DNA of 64,000 nt from Mesocentrotus franciscanus (taxonomy: Eukaryota > Echinodermata > Echinoidea > Camarodonta > Strongylocentrotidae): assembly GCA_037976565.1 (NCBI GenBank), contig CP137680.1:27732873-27796872 (forward strand). Direction: 5' to 3'. This document shows, one piece after another, positions 9,176-22,223 of this stretch (position 1 is the stretch's first letter; each line of letters begins with the position of its first letter). The position numbers and the translations under genes were made by a program. A model generated the notes under the pieces. That model was not told where the DNA came from, ran no database searches, and worked only from the letters and a program-made list of their open reading frames with translations.

Positions 9176-11277
9176 ACCAATTATTCCTTATCGTCTAAAG
9201 TTGAGCTTTAAAATGATAGTGAACAAACACATTGAAAATATGATATAAAAAACATTTGCACTTCCACTCCCTTGTATTTCATCAAACCAGTTTGACCAGT
9301 GCCGCCCTACGGCTATACCTACATGTACACTACGCCACGGAGAGACAGAATATGACAAAATGATAGACAGGTAAAATGGACGTGGACCAGAAAGAATAGT
9401 AGACCTACTGAAAGTACATCAGTTTGTACTTTGCTCCCACACTGGAAGTGAGATTGGCATCGAACTATCTCGTGTTCCGAGCTAAGACATTGGGAAAAAT
9501 CATTACAATAATTGAAAGTGGCACCTGATACAGCTGTATGGCAGCGCAAACTCGTGTATGGCAGATGATTCTATCCACACCAATCACGGTAGTCAAAGAA
9601 ATGTGTGCTGCCTCCATCTTTCTATCCACACCATTCCAGACTTTTCGTGAGGAATTCTAATAATAAACTAATAATTACATTGACGCGAATACTTTCATTG
9701 GTTTGAAACCACAGGATCCGGGGCGCCATCTTTTTTGTCTCGCATTTGTAACGAATACATCTTCCATTACAACAGTTAAGAGGAAGTAACAAAACATTTC
9801 GGCTAGAAATAAATCTTCATTACACATTATATTGGACCGATTCCAAAACACCTGAGAGGTACAGAGATAGCATTTTAGAGGAAAATTGTATTCCTTCAGC
9901 CAGCTTTTTATAATTTAGAAATGGAATGAAATATGAAACTGTATATTCTCTATTTTTTTGGTTTCAAGCTTTATCAATTTAATCGTTTTTAAAGGAACAT
10001 AATTATAATGTTTTTGTGTATTAAAAATTCGTTAATGTGTTTGCATGTTCAGATTCAATATTACTTTTTTTTAAGTGCAGGTTCACACATATTTCCTCTT
10101 TTTACCCATATGTATATCTTTCACAGAAAACACAAAAATGTTAACCTTCCGAATCTTCAATGTCTATATCAAACATCCGTTTATCTTTCTAAAGGCATCA
10201 TGAAACAACAAAATTACGATGTTGACAGAACTGAAATGCTTCAATTTAAAATCATCGAAGTTTTAATCATGCTAACTGAATTATTGTAGAAAATGTTAAA
10301 TGTTTTTTTGAAGCATTCCCTTTCAACATATTCTGAATTTCCGACATATCAACAAACATCTTATTAGAAGATTTTTACTTATTATTTGTGATGGAGATCT
10401 GTATTTTAAGAGATGTTGCCCCAAACAGTTTATGTTAGCCCCGTGAAGAATTGTCCATCCCTTATCTTCATCTTTCTATTCGTGTCAAAAGATCTTATTC
10501 AGATCACGAAGAGATTAGTATCGACTTCATGGAAAAATAATAAAATTGCGATGAAGGTCTCGACTGATCTCGCATGCATGATGAATATGGACTTCCATAC
10601 ACGTGGCGTTACCATACACATATTATATGCGATATATATTGGCATTTCCCCTCAAAGTATGGCACTGTTAAGTTGCGAGATGAAGGGGATTACAGTGACC
10701 ATTTCCGTCTGTCACTAATTAGCGTCTAGTGTTGGTAAAACACGAAACGGTCAAACAGCAATTCCTTGATTGATTTTAAGGTAAATCGACAAAAAGCATG
10801 AGAATAGGCTGGGACCGTCAAACAAGTCTTTTATAAAACGCCTGCATTTTCTCGAGAAATCCCCTACAGTCATTTGTGAATAAATCTTGTCGTATAAGGC
10901 TGATTCGCTAAATAGATTACGAAATCTATAATATTGTATTCATGTTGATATATCCACAAATAAAGCACCATCAATAAATCCCTCAGAAGAAACGGGAATT
11001 CCTCAACTGGAAGTGATACTCCTAGCTTGGCCTAGGTGGATCTTTTTAAGTTTTCCAATCTACTTGAAGAAATCATGTTAATTGTTTGGTTCTAGAACAA
11101 ATAGGTGCATCATGAACAATCAGGCTTCAAATCGAACAGTCGGGCTTCAAATTTATGACTTTGACGAACGATGTTGAATCATTTGAGAGAAGCTGATAGG
11201 AATTGTAGCACTGGGTTATACAAAAATTATTTCAACTACCAATACATGTATAATACTTCGAAAATAAACTTCTCTTG
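9176..11277. other. Intronic sequence without recognised gene
   Basis: AT-rich. The open frames in this interval (for example 10008-10289 and 10413-10718) have no recognised domains, no splice context and no compositional sign of coding. No repeat family was assigned. Confidence 0.5.
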
Positions 11278-11365
11278 TAATTAATAATTATAATATTCAG
11301 TTCTTGTATAGCGCATTATAAGTTATGAAATAACATCTGTATGCGCTTCCAAAGAGCTTTGGAAA
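11278..11365 (-). mobile_element. SINE 3' tail fragment
   Basis: Reverse complemented, it reads CTTTGGAAGCGCATACAGA...AATGCGCTATACAAGAACTG followed by an AT-rich tail. This matches the 3' end of the diverged SINE at 7517-7831 (GAAGCGCAAAGAGACG...ATGCGCTATACAAAAACG plus ATT repeat). Only about 90 bp remain, with no head. Confidence 0.6.
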
Positions 11366-11837
11366 TTTGGAAAAAAAAGAAGGTAAGAAATGTAAATTGA
11401 ATTTTCGAATTATAAGGAAATTAAGCAAAAACATATTGAAAACACAAAATACAAATTTCCCTAAACTGATCAAAGCTGATTTACGTCGCTATCGATAAAA
11501 TGCGAAATATTTGATGGAAATGCAAGAAATGAGGGAATGGGAGAATTGACCCAGACAATAATTACTCTAAAAAGTTCAGATACATAAACGGTCGTATTGG
11601 ATAAAGAGAAAACCCAAGAGTCTTCGGTTAATAAAATGACTTAGGAAACGAGAGAGCGTCGAATCGCACAACTTTTCTCTGTCGTTGTCTGTAAAATACA
11701 CCATCCCAATACCCGCGACACCTGTATCTTTTGCACCCACTGGGAAAATGCTCCTTCCGATACCGTCTTTTCCCTCAGCGGATGTCTCTTTCTTCCTCAT
11801 CTTCGGTTTGTTTCTTAAATCAGGGGTTTTCCCCCTT

Positions 11838-12105
11838 CTCTCTCTCTCTATCTATCACTCTCCCTTTTACAATCGCTTTCGCCCTCTCTTTTGCTATAAA
11901 CTTTCTCTCTCTCTCCCTCTCTCCCTTTTCCTTGAATATTTGAAATACGTATTTGGTTTCCTTGAATTCCTCTAAATTTTAACCAAAAAAAAAAAATCGT
12001 CTTTAAAGGACTGTTTGAAAAAAGCGAGAGAGAGAGAGGGGGTATTAAGAAAAAAGCGAGAGATAGATAGATAGATATATTAGAGAGAGGGAGAGAGAGG
12101 GGGGG
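11838..12105. repeat. CT-rich tract followed by GA-rich tract
   Basis: Pyrimidine tracts (11838-11930, CTCTCTCTCTATCTATC and similar) are followed after about 90 bp by purine tracts (12024-12105, GAGAGAGAGAGGGGG and GATAGATAGATAGATA). The two halves are nearly complementary and could pair as a large imperfect hairpin. The Ser/Leu-rich open frames are artefacts. Confidence 0.75.
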
Positions 12106-15100
12106 ATAAGGGGAAATGTTATGTTCCGTAATCAGGAAGTGATATCGCATGATATATCGCGTATTCCACGGGAAAATGACATCAACAGCGTAAAGAGAAG
12201 ATGGGTTCTTATCCCATTTTAAGTCATGTAAATTCGTTCTTCAAAGTGGCGTTGACAGGTGCTATTGCTGAACTATTCCAACACCCTGTATATGTCTTGA
12301 TCCTAACTGTTTTCGTAATCATACAGGTAACACTTTTGCAGTATCTGTAATAAACATTGTAATATAATCACTCCAATATGATTAAAAAATTAAAGTTAAT
12401 TTTGCAGTGGGTTTCTCTATGCAACAGCTACTCTACAGAACTGTACTTGCATTATTTGATTTCTTAATGTGAGTCCACAATAACAATCCTGGATATTACG
12501 ATTTGCCCCAGAATGTAGGAACGTGGCAAATTCACACACTTTTTCTTCTACATCTGATACTACAATAACTTGTCTCTTCTTTCTTGGTTTTTAATTCCCT
12601 TAATGCATGCACTACTTGCCTTAATCAAGCTCATCTTAGGTTTACAAAATATGATCGTAAATTACTCGGAAAGGTCGCTCTTTAGAGTCGAGGCAATTAC
12701 TTATCCTATTTCACTTTCCTTGCAAAATGCATCACACGAGACAAGCTGTGATCACAATCACAACAGAACTAAAAGATGATAGCTCAGCAAAACTTAAGTA
12801 AACTAGGTAAACAGACACAAACCATGCGTATCCCTGAGAGAGGAATTTACAGTTGTATGCATTTATGGAAAAGTTTTATAAAAAACAGAATTCAGTTTAC
12901 ATTAGATGCTTATCTTTTAACCCCTCCGTACTGAATTACAACAGTTAACATTCTTTGAAATCGTTTTTTCTTTCTTTAGTTATTAAGTGAAAAGCGATCA
13001 TAGGAAGAATCTTCGACTACATTAAACGAGGTTGTAAATCGCCAATGAGTGAATATATGAATACAATATATTAATGAACCCCCCACACGTTCAACAACTA
13101 ACCCACCCATGAACCATAATTATACACAGTGATCAGAGAAACTTGTTTGTAACAGTCACGTTCCACGATAAAGGGAAATTCCATCGTTGACAGGAATTTG
13201 TTTCCAAGAAAAATAGAAAGATCAGTGAAACGGGTGAAATTTCGAGTAATCATAATAGTTATAATAAGTTCGAATAAAAAAGAATCGGTAATGTCGCCAT
13301 GATCGCCTGTTTAACAACTCCCTTTGTTTTAACACATAAGACGATTGAGAATATCACTTCCGAAATTTATCACCGAGTAGAATTTTTGAGAAACTAAACA
13401 AAATATATACTGTCTGCAGTATTTATCGAGTACAGTCTCAAGGAAAGGTACTGAGTTTCGAGAAAATAAAGTAATGTTAGTGTTACAACAAACATGATGT
13501 GTGGGAAAGTGGTCCCCAATTGCATTAAAGTCATTCGTCAATTTGAGATTTACAAACATGTAATGATCTAAGTTGTCAAAACATCCATGACGTAATTCTT
13601 ATTATCGGATTTATTTCCTTCAAACTTGTATTAATCACATTCCCTCATTTTGTTTCGCTTTTCTTAAAAGTAACTTACCATCAGTGTTAGATATTGCCCT
13701 ACGTACCCCCTCATGGGCGTAGCCAGGGGACGTGGAAAATAATTGCACTCTCGTGATGTATCTTATTGACATAATCAACATTCTGAAAGTAAATTGTGAG
13801 CCTATTACCCTTGTTCAACCTGTCTGCACATTTGCTTTGGCTGCCTCCCCATTACGGAAAATATGGCTACCGTAATGCGCACTTTCCTACGAGACAGAAG
13901 TCTGCTCAGAACTTATTAAGCATGTCATGTATGTAGGTGGGCTAATGTAATACAACGACCGTCAAATACTCTTAAAAACAACGGCTATGTTTTGAAGTCA
14001 ATTATGCATTAAAGCATTTACACTCACCTACTTCATCTTTCTTCAACGTTTATTTTAAACTAGATTCTTCAAATGGCAATTTTGAGGATGGAAAGGGCTT
14101 AGGCTAAATAATCATGTGAAATAATTAACATGGTTAGCGTCTGGTTGAGATGTTCCATACCATCATATTGAATGTTATTGACGCCAACTCCCAAAAGAAA
14201 TAACACCTAATTTAAAGTTTTTCATGATAAAACACATCTTTCTACTGTCGCTAATTCATGTAATATATTTGCTGAAAGCCATTAAACCGAGAAAAGGTTA
14301 CTTTCACTAAACCCGTTATATTTATTGCTGAATAAATGTTTCCGATGAGAATTCAATCAAAATAATATTTTTTCTAACATTTTATTGTGATTATTGTTAT
14401 AACCCTAGATTGGCAATGATTTGAAGACTGTCTACTTGCGTTCATCGCTCGCTAGCAATCAACTCCGCGGATCATTAGAACACTGTCGACAATAAAGAGA
14501 GACGTGAAAACGCGAAATCGAGTTTTCTCTCCAATGCCGTCATGTTCGAAAGATGGCGCCATAAAGAATGAATGTTCCCCCATCGGTGCCCTGCGGCACT
14601 CCACTCCAATCATACATGTCGATGTGCGTAGAAACCAGAGGGGAGGTTGGTACGTGCATAAACCAGCATATTCTGGTTAAACATCAGCCAAGTCGAGAGG
14701 AGGAGGACATAATGAAATGGCAGAAGGGTAAAGCACATCTCCGGGAAAATGAAATTCATGTCATGTCTTTTCCAACGCTTACCGATATTGTTTTGATGAA
14801 GTTAATATTTAAACGCACAACTGCACTGGTAATGTCATTTTAAAAGCATGGGCAAAGACGTTTATAAAACAAAGGCGGTCGTCGGTAAATAAATAAATAT
14901 GCATCGTGAAAAAAATTGCAGAATGAGGCAATGCGCTGATACAATATTTTATTTTGGGGGAAACCATGATGTCAATTTTTTTGTTCTTATTTGATAACCA
15001 TCCTACTTGATATAGTTTGAATTATGATCCTATGTAACAGGCATGTGTAAACGTTATTATCAGTATAATCTGTGATTTTGCTGTGCTAGAATTTATCAAT

Positions 15101-17436
15101 CTCAGTAACTCCTTTTGGAAATTTAACAGTGTAAAGCATAGAGTGTAGAATTATTGCAAGGTAGCATTTAGGTCAAAAGAGTGCGTATGAATTATATAAG
15201 ACAAGCTGGTGTATTCTATTCATATTTTATAGTTGCATCCATTCATAATTATGGGAAATATTATTTTACAATCAAATCAATTGAAAGCAGGATTAATACA
15301 TCTCAATCCATTGAAATAATTGCATATTGTATTTGGAAATGCACTTCAATCGAAGTTCGTTTATACCACGTAAAGTGTCTAGATAAATACGTCACAACAG
15401 GACATCGGCCTACACTGGATACCATGCCGTTATTCTATCTCTTTTTTTCGATATCGCGTATGACATAAGCTTGGCTCGACTACTGACAATTTTCACCACC
15501 AAATTCATTTATAATCCCAAATTTAATCTGCTTCATCGAGCTTATTGTTCATATCCACTGCCATTATCCGGTAAGAATTGATTTACATTACTGCGATCGA
15601 TACTTTATCCATTATCCTAAAAATAGCCGTACTTTTTTAATCGAAACACATTTCATTATTAGTTTTGATTTTCTTTTCCAGCCTGAATTAATGTCTATAA
15701 GCTGCTCGCACTATCTGTGGAAATTCCGTGTTATTCGTGTATGCGCAAAATAGCAACGTATTTTTAAAAGTACAAATAATCACATTTAGAAAGGAAATCG
15801 ATAGATGTTTGCAATGAGGCGCATTTATCACTAATTTTTTTGTTTTGTTTTTAATTTGGTAGAGCTTTTTTTCTTCTCGTAAGCAAAATACGTGTCGTAT
15901 ACAAATTTAGAAAATCAAAAAATAGAGTTATGTCTGTTGTTTTCAATAAAACCTTGTGTTATTCATCGTTCTCTCTTTCTTTGTTGTCCTTAATTCCTTT
16001 GCTTCGCCTAAGGCCCTTGTCTCCATCTTCCCTCTATCTCTCACCTGCTTTTATAGCATGCCCGTGAGGATCCATGCACTTTTCATCCTCACGATGGTTG
16101 TCTTATGGTTGCCATATTTCCACGATTCGTTCTCAGTGAACTACTCAATAGTCGAGAGAGTGTTCATGGTAAAGTTGATGACTACAATAGGTCTAATTAA
16201 ACTTGAACTTGAAGACAAAAAACTCTACAGATACTTTGCTCTGTTTAGTTGGAGTATGCCTTATGGATTATACAGTACCAATAAATTCCTTAGTATTAGG
16301 AACATTTCACTGCCCCCGTAGGCGTACAGCCTGTGGGCTTGCGGAGGCTTAATTCATTCAAGAATTGTGAGATACACATTATTTGGGCCGTAGCCGGATT
16401 ATAATTTATTTTGGTAGACGTGTTCCCATATCGCCCCCTCAGTCTACATGTTCTTCTAGTGACGCCTAAGCTTTCATTAGCATTTAAGAATGGCATTATT
16501 GACGATGGGGGGGGGGGCACATTTTCAATGCCAACAACCCTTCCCATTGGGGATTCGTCCATGAAAATGCCTTTAATTATACACCGTGCTCCATGTGCTA
16601 ATTTCTACTGCGTATCAAGTTGTAATTGTAAAGGATGGGTAGAATTTTAACGACTGGGTTATTTGATTATAGTGTTTCATTAATAAAAACTGTGGCTTGT
16701 TGACAGTTGCATGTTCTGTATCACAAATAGGTAACATATTTTGAGGAGAGGCTGGTAATATCAAGTTAGACATAATTGATGTTATATGAATAATTGTCGT
16801 GGTTTGAATAGACTGGTTGCCCAAGTCTTCCCTTGCTGATTTATCAATGATTAAATGGCTAAACTTTATAGCACTTGAAATAAAATTCAATTTGTATCTC
16901 GATATGCGCATTAATTACTAACAGATCCCTGCACCTATTTTTTTTTTTTTGGGGGAGGGGGTTCTGTGTCAGTTGTTTTCTTTTTAACTGATTATTCACA
17001 ACCTCTCATATTATTTGAATTTTGTTTTCGTACCTACATATTAGTCTTCATAGCAAATATTCATGTGTATTTTTGGAAGACAGTTTTCGATACAATAACC
17101 TCGAATTATTAGATTCGCACAAAAATATCAAGATTATGTTTTTTATGTGATTTTCGTGCTACCCTTCACCAATAGATGTGTTCTATTTGATTAAACATTT
17201 GTCAATCTTAATTCCTGGAGACAATCTAATATTCAGTTTGTAATTAAATTGTTCTAAATATACCTTAGTTGACTTTTCAAGGTGCTTTTGATTTTGATTT
17301 GCTAATGAATGACGTACCAGCAATGACCTTGAAAGTACGAAGAGAATGGTGACGAACAAAAACATTCATTTGTAGCTCTGTCAGAATTGGAGATAGTGAT
17401 TAGCCTCCACATATTGATCCGTGCTATTGACGTGCA
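12106..17436. other. Intronic sequence without recognised gene
   Basis: Mostly AT-rich. Minor marks: GGGCGTAGCCAGGGG at about 13716 (a motif often near transposon ends in marine invertebrates), a possible reverse-transcriptase remnant at 14585-14605 on the minus strand, and G or T homopolymers at about 16507 and 16937. Open frames such as 14568-14843 and 15956-16321 show no recognised domains or coding character. Confidence 0.45.
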
Positions 17437-18240
17437 GAATGGATCAAATGTTTGGTTTGACATGTATGCATCGTTCATCCTATCCTTTCCCTCTTCTGCT
17501 CCCCTATCCCTGTCTCTTTCTTTCTTTCTCTAGCGTTATCTCAATTCCTCTCATTTTTAGTCTCTCTCTCTCTCTCACTCACTCCTTTCACACACACTCC
17601 TTTTCCCTTTCAAGGATGGATCAAATGTTTGGTTTGACATGTATGCATCGTTCATCCTATCCTTTCCCTCTTCTGCTCCCCCTCCTCCCTTTGTATTTCT
17701 CTTTCTTTCTCTAGCGATCTCTCCATTTCTCTAATTTTCAGTCTGTCTCTCCCTCTTTGTCTCTCTCTCTCTCTCTCTCTCTCTTTCTCACCCTCACTCC
17801 TTCTCCCTCTCAAGGACGGATCGAATTTGGAGGTATGACATGTACCCTTATTCGTTTTTCTCTCTCCCCCTGTCTGTCTATCGCTCTGTTAATGTTTGCT
17901 TGTCTCTCTCTCCCCCTCTCTCTCTCCATCTATCTCTCTTTGATTTTGTTTTCTCTCTATCTCTCTATAACAATTATAAGATGGAAAACAAGGTTCGACA
18001 TGTATGCATCGTTCATTCCACTCTTCCCCTTTTCTGCTCCCCTATCCCAGTCTCTCCCTGTCTCTCTCCCATTTTCTCTGTCCATCTCTCTTGTTTTTTC
18101 TTTATCCTTCCTAAGGATAGATCAAACGTTTGGTTTGATATGTAACCTTGTTCATTTCACTATCCCTTTCCCTCTCTACTGGTCTGCTCATATCTCTCTC
18201 TCTCTCTCTCTCTCTCTCAATCCCCCCATTATCTCCATAG
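17437..18240 (+). repeat. Degenerate ~145-200 bp pyrimidine-rich tandem repeat
   Basis: A block beginning GGATCAAATGTTTGGTTTGA and followed by ACATGTATGCATCGTTCAT and long TC runs recurs at about 17438 and 17616. More diverged copies are at about 17816 (GGATCGAATTTGGAGG), 17990 and 18118. The first two share about 90 bp almost exactly. It leads into the tighter minisatellite that follows. Leu/Ser/Pro-rich frames across it are artefacts. Confidence 0.75.
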
Positions 18241-18318
18241 TTTTACTGCCTCTTTCCTTCTCCGTTACCAACACCCCCTTTTCAATTCTTGTATATGTCT
18301 CTTTCTCTCTCTCTCTCT

Positions 18319-20475
18319 TCCAACCCCTTCCTCTATCTTGTTACTGTTCTGCTTCCCTGCTTTTACTTTACCCTCACTGCCTTTACAATGTTTCTTTTAT
18401 ATGTCTCTTTCTCTCTCTCTCTCTCTCTTCCAACCCCTTCCTCTATCTTGTTACTGTTCTGCTTCCCTGCTTTTATTTTACCCTCACTGCCTTTACAATG
18501 TTTCTTGTATATGTCTCTTTCTCTCTCTCTCTTCCAACCCCTTCCTCTATCTTGTTACTGTTCTGCTTCCTGCTTTTATTTTACCCTCACTGCCTTTGCA
18601 ATGTTTCTTGTATATGTCTCTTTCTCTCTCTCTCTCTTCCAACCCCTTCCTCTATCTTGCTACTGTTCTGCTTCCCTGCTTTTAGTTTACCCTCACTGCC
18701 TTTACAATGTTTCTTTTATATGTCTCTTTCTCTCTCTGTCTCTCTTCCAACCCCTTCCTCTATCTTGTTACAGTTCTGCTTCCCTGCTTTTATTTTACCC
18801 TCACTGCCTTTACAATGTTTCTTGTATATGTCTCTTTCTCTCTCTCTCTCTCTTCCAACCCCTTCCTCTATCTTGTTACTGTTCTGCTTCCCTACTTTTA
18901 TTTTACCCTCACTGCCTTTGCAATGTTTCTTGTATATGTCTCTTTCTCTCTCTCTCTCTCTCTCCCAACCCCTTCCTCTATCTTGTTACTGTTCTGCTTC
19001 CTGCTTTTATTTTACCCTCACTGCCTTTACAATGTTTCTTTTATATGTCTCTTCTCTCTCTCTCTCTCTCTCTTCCAACCCCTTCCTCTATCTTGTTACT
19101 GTTCTGCTTCCTGCTTTTATTTTACCCTCACTGCCTTTACAATGTTTCTTGTATATGTCTCTTTCTCTCTCTCTCTTCCAACCCCTTCCTCTATCTTGTT
19201 ACTGTTCTGCTTCCCTGCTTTTATTTTACCCTCACTGCCTTTACAATGTTTCTTGTATATGTCTCTTTCTCTCTCTCTCTCTTCCAACCCCTTCCTCTAT
19301 CTTGTTACTGTTCTGCTTCCCTACTTTTATTTTACCCTCACTGCCTTTGCAATGTTTCTTGTATATGTCTCTTCTCTCTCTCTCTCTCTCTCTTCCAACC
19401 CCTTCCTCTATCTTGTTACTGTTCTGCTTCCCTGCTTTTATTTTACCCTCACTGCCTTTACAATGTTTCTTTTATATGTCTCTTTCTCTCTCTCTCTCTC
19501 TCTCTTCCAACCCCTTCCTCTATCTTGTTACTGTTCTGCTTCCCTGCTTTTATTTTACCCTCACTGCCTTTACAATGTTTCTTGTATATGTCTCTTTCTC
19601 TCTCTCTCTTCAACCCCTTCCTCTATCTTGTTACTGTTCTGCTTCCCTGCTTTTATTTTACCCTCACTGCCTTTGCAATGTTTCTTGTATATGTCTCTTT
19701 CTCTCTCTCTCTCTTCCAACCCCTTCCTCTATCTTGTTACAGTTCTGCTTCCCTGCTTTTATTTTACCCTCACTGCCTTTACAATGTTTCTTGTATATGT
19801 CTCTTTCTCTCTCTCTCTTCCAACCCCTTCCTCTATCTTGTTACCGTTCTGCTTCCTGCTTTTATTTTACCCTCACTGCCTTTACAATGTTTCTTGTATA
19901 TGTCTCTTTCTCTCTCTCTCTTCCAACCCCTTCCTCTATCTTGTTACTGTTCTGCTTCCCTGCTTTTATTTTACCCTCACTGCCTTTGCAATGTTTCTTG
20001 TATATGTCTCTTTCTCTCTCTCTCTCTCCAACCCCTTCCTCTATCTTGTTACAGTTCTGCTTCCCTGCTTTTATTTTACCCTCACTGCCTTTACAATGTT
20101 TATTGTATATGTCTCTTTCTCTCTCTCTCTCTCTCTCTCTTCCAACCCCTTCCTCTATCTTGTTACTGTTCTGCTTCCCTGCTTTTATTTTACCCTCACT
20201 GCCTTTGCAATGTTTCTTGTATATGTCTCTTTCTCTCTCTCTCTCTTCCAACCCCTTCCTCTATCTTGTTACAGTTCTGCTTCCCTGCTTTTATTTTACC
20301 CTCACTGCCTTTACAATGTTTCTTGTATATGTCGCTTTCTCTATCTCTCTCTTCCAACCCCTTCCTCTATCTTGTTACTGTTCTGCTTCCCTGCTTTTAT
20401 TTTACCCTCACTGCCTTTGCAATGTTTCTTGTATATGTCTCTTTCTCTCTCTCTCTCTTCCAACCCCTTCCTCAA
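18319..20475 (+). repeat. ~105-bp pyrimidine-rich minisatellite, array in copy 1
   Basis: About 20 tandem copies of a unit that runs CAACCCCTTCCTCTATCTTG, TTACTGTTCTGCTTCCCTGC, TTTTATTTTACCCTCACTGC, CTTTACAATGTTTCTTGTAT, then ATGTCTCTTT and a variable (CT)n. The CT run sets the unit length to about 101-112 bp. Variants include ACAATG/GCAATG, TTACTG/TTACAG, CTTCCC/CTTCC and CTTGTAT/CTTTTAT. Stops are rare on the plus strand, so all three frames stay open for over 1.8 kb (a 915-residue frame begins at 17757). Their Leu/Ser/Pro repeats simply follow the DNA unit and do not indicate a protein. Confidence 0.95.
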
Positions 20476-20776
20476 CATCTATGCCATGCAATTTAAACTA
20501 CTAATGCCGATTATTTGCACACCTAATGAAGAGAAATGCCTTTGACATTTCATATACTAATCCCTTCTTTAACACAGCAGAGGATATTTTCCAAGATATT
20601 AGAAATGAATGAAATTTCATTACTTTCATCACGAAAACCTTTGCATTTTTTGTATTAAAATGATAACCAAAATCAATTTATTTTCACAAAGACGATTTTT
20701 CCTATTATAACTCTCTATGAATATAGAGAAACAAATTGCACTCTCTCAAATACGTATTTAACAGCATACCAAAGTC

Positions 20777-21133
20777 TTTACATAATTCTTTCGGTAGAAA
20801 ATGGAATTTTCCAAATCAGTGATAATGAAACGTCCACTAAAACGGAAAACAAATTAGGCTTACTGATACTATGTTTGACCTTGCAAAAGTATATCTATTC
20901 TCATATTCCATAGGTAGAAATTGATTTTGAATCGATGATAATGAAAATCCAAGTTTTTAAGGTTAAGATCGACCAAGAAAAGGATTGTAATGAAAATGCC
21001 CAATACATTGGAAAACCTATCTAGGCCTACAAAATAATATTATGTTTGACAAGAAGAAGAAGAAAACATGTTTTCATATTCTTTACGTAGAAAATGAATT
21101 TCTATATCAGTGATAATCAAAAATCCATTAAAA
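20777..21133 (+). repeat. Three diverged copies of a ~55-bp motif
   Basis: ATTCTTTCGGTAGAAAATGG, ATTCCATAGGTAGAAATTG and ATTCTTTACGTAGAAAATG, each followed by a (T/A)CAGTGATAAT- or TCGATGATAATGAAA-like stretch, recur at about 20786, 20906 and 21078. Likely an old tandem repeat. Its counterpart is at about 30380-30736. Confidence 0.4.
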
Positions 21134-21631
21134 GTGCAACATCGCTTTGCCGTCATAAGTACAACACAAAATTTCTTAACACTTCTTTTGTTTTCATTAT
21201 TCATAGTCTATCATAATCTGGTATTATAGTCGTATTACTGTGCAATCATTCAAAGATTAAAATTTTGATTTTAAAATGCCCATCTGCATTTGCTTCAGAT
21301 TATAAGCTGAACTTTTTTTTCCTGGTATCTTAGGAGAATTTATATCTCCTTTTTGCAATCATTTTACCCTTTTCTGTTTAATTTTTGTGTTTGTTATATC
21401 GAATTCTCTCTATTTCATCATTTATTTTCTTCCTCTATTGTGTTTATTTTTCTCTCAAATTGTATCTAATTCTCGTTGAATTTATTATTTTCTCTTTTCT
21501 TCACTTTTTCCCCACACAATGATTAAAATGTATACTACTGCTCTTCATTTATGATAAAACGTAACAATGATTTGATTCCCACAATAAATCTCTTATGCAT
21601 TATACTTATGTGCATAGCGTGTTTTACGTAT

Positions 21632-21814
21632 CAGGACAATTACCCACGGGGTCCACGGGGGTAATTGTCCACGGTAATTTTCGGGGGTAATTGTCCTCGG
21701 GGGTAATTTTCCGGAGGGTTATTTTCCGGGGTAATTTTCCGGGGTAATTGTCCTTGGGGTTAATTGTCCCGTTGGTAATTTGCCGTGGGTGATTGCCCAG
21801 GGGGTAATTGTCCT
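21632..21814. repeat. GGGGTAATTGTCC tandem/palindromic element, copy 1
   Basis: It begins AGGACAATTACCC and ends GGGGGTAATTGTCCT, so the termini are inverted repeats. In between, GGGGTAATTGTCC or GGGGTAATTTTCC recurs about eight times at ~20-bp spacing. It looks like a small foldback element whose end sequence has amplified internally. The counterpart at 31238-31433 has consistently longer G runs. Confidence 0.75.
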
Positions 21815-22223
21815 AGAACCGGTGCTTCAATATTGAGTTTAAATAGTAATGAATAAATTCACATTAGAGACGTGACAGTTGATGTGATAATACTTTTGGT
21901 TTTAAGAAATCATTGTATTACCAACAAATAATGTACGAACAAATTTTACCACTTGTGGAAAACTGTAAAAATCCCAGTGAAAATATAATGGATCCGTCTT
22001 TTTTCATCTTTGTTAACAACAATTGGAAGACTGGGAAACTGAATTATTAAATCATCATCAGTGTTGCTAGAACTATCACACTGCCATTCATTGCAACTGG
22101 CATTAATAAGTCATACTTCTCTACAACCTAATCAATACTGCTTTGACCTACATGCGCGTACACAAATCATACAACATTGTTTACGATAAATGCTCATGAA
22201 TGTACAGCTAATGACCGGTTGGT

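Noticed and set aside
17757..20504. A 915-residue open frame (with 735- and 612-residue frames beside it) on the plus strand
   Set aside because: All three plus frames stay open because the underlying ~105-bp pyrimidine repeat almost lacks stop codons. The peptides are Leu/Ser/Pro/Phe repeats dictated by the DNA unit, with no conserved domain, splice sites or codon signal. The same applies to the frames at 27716-30147.
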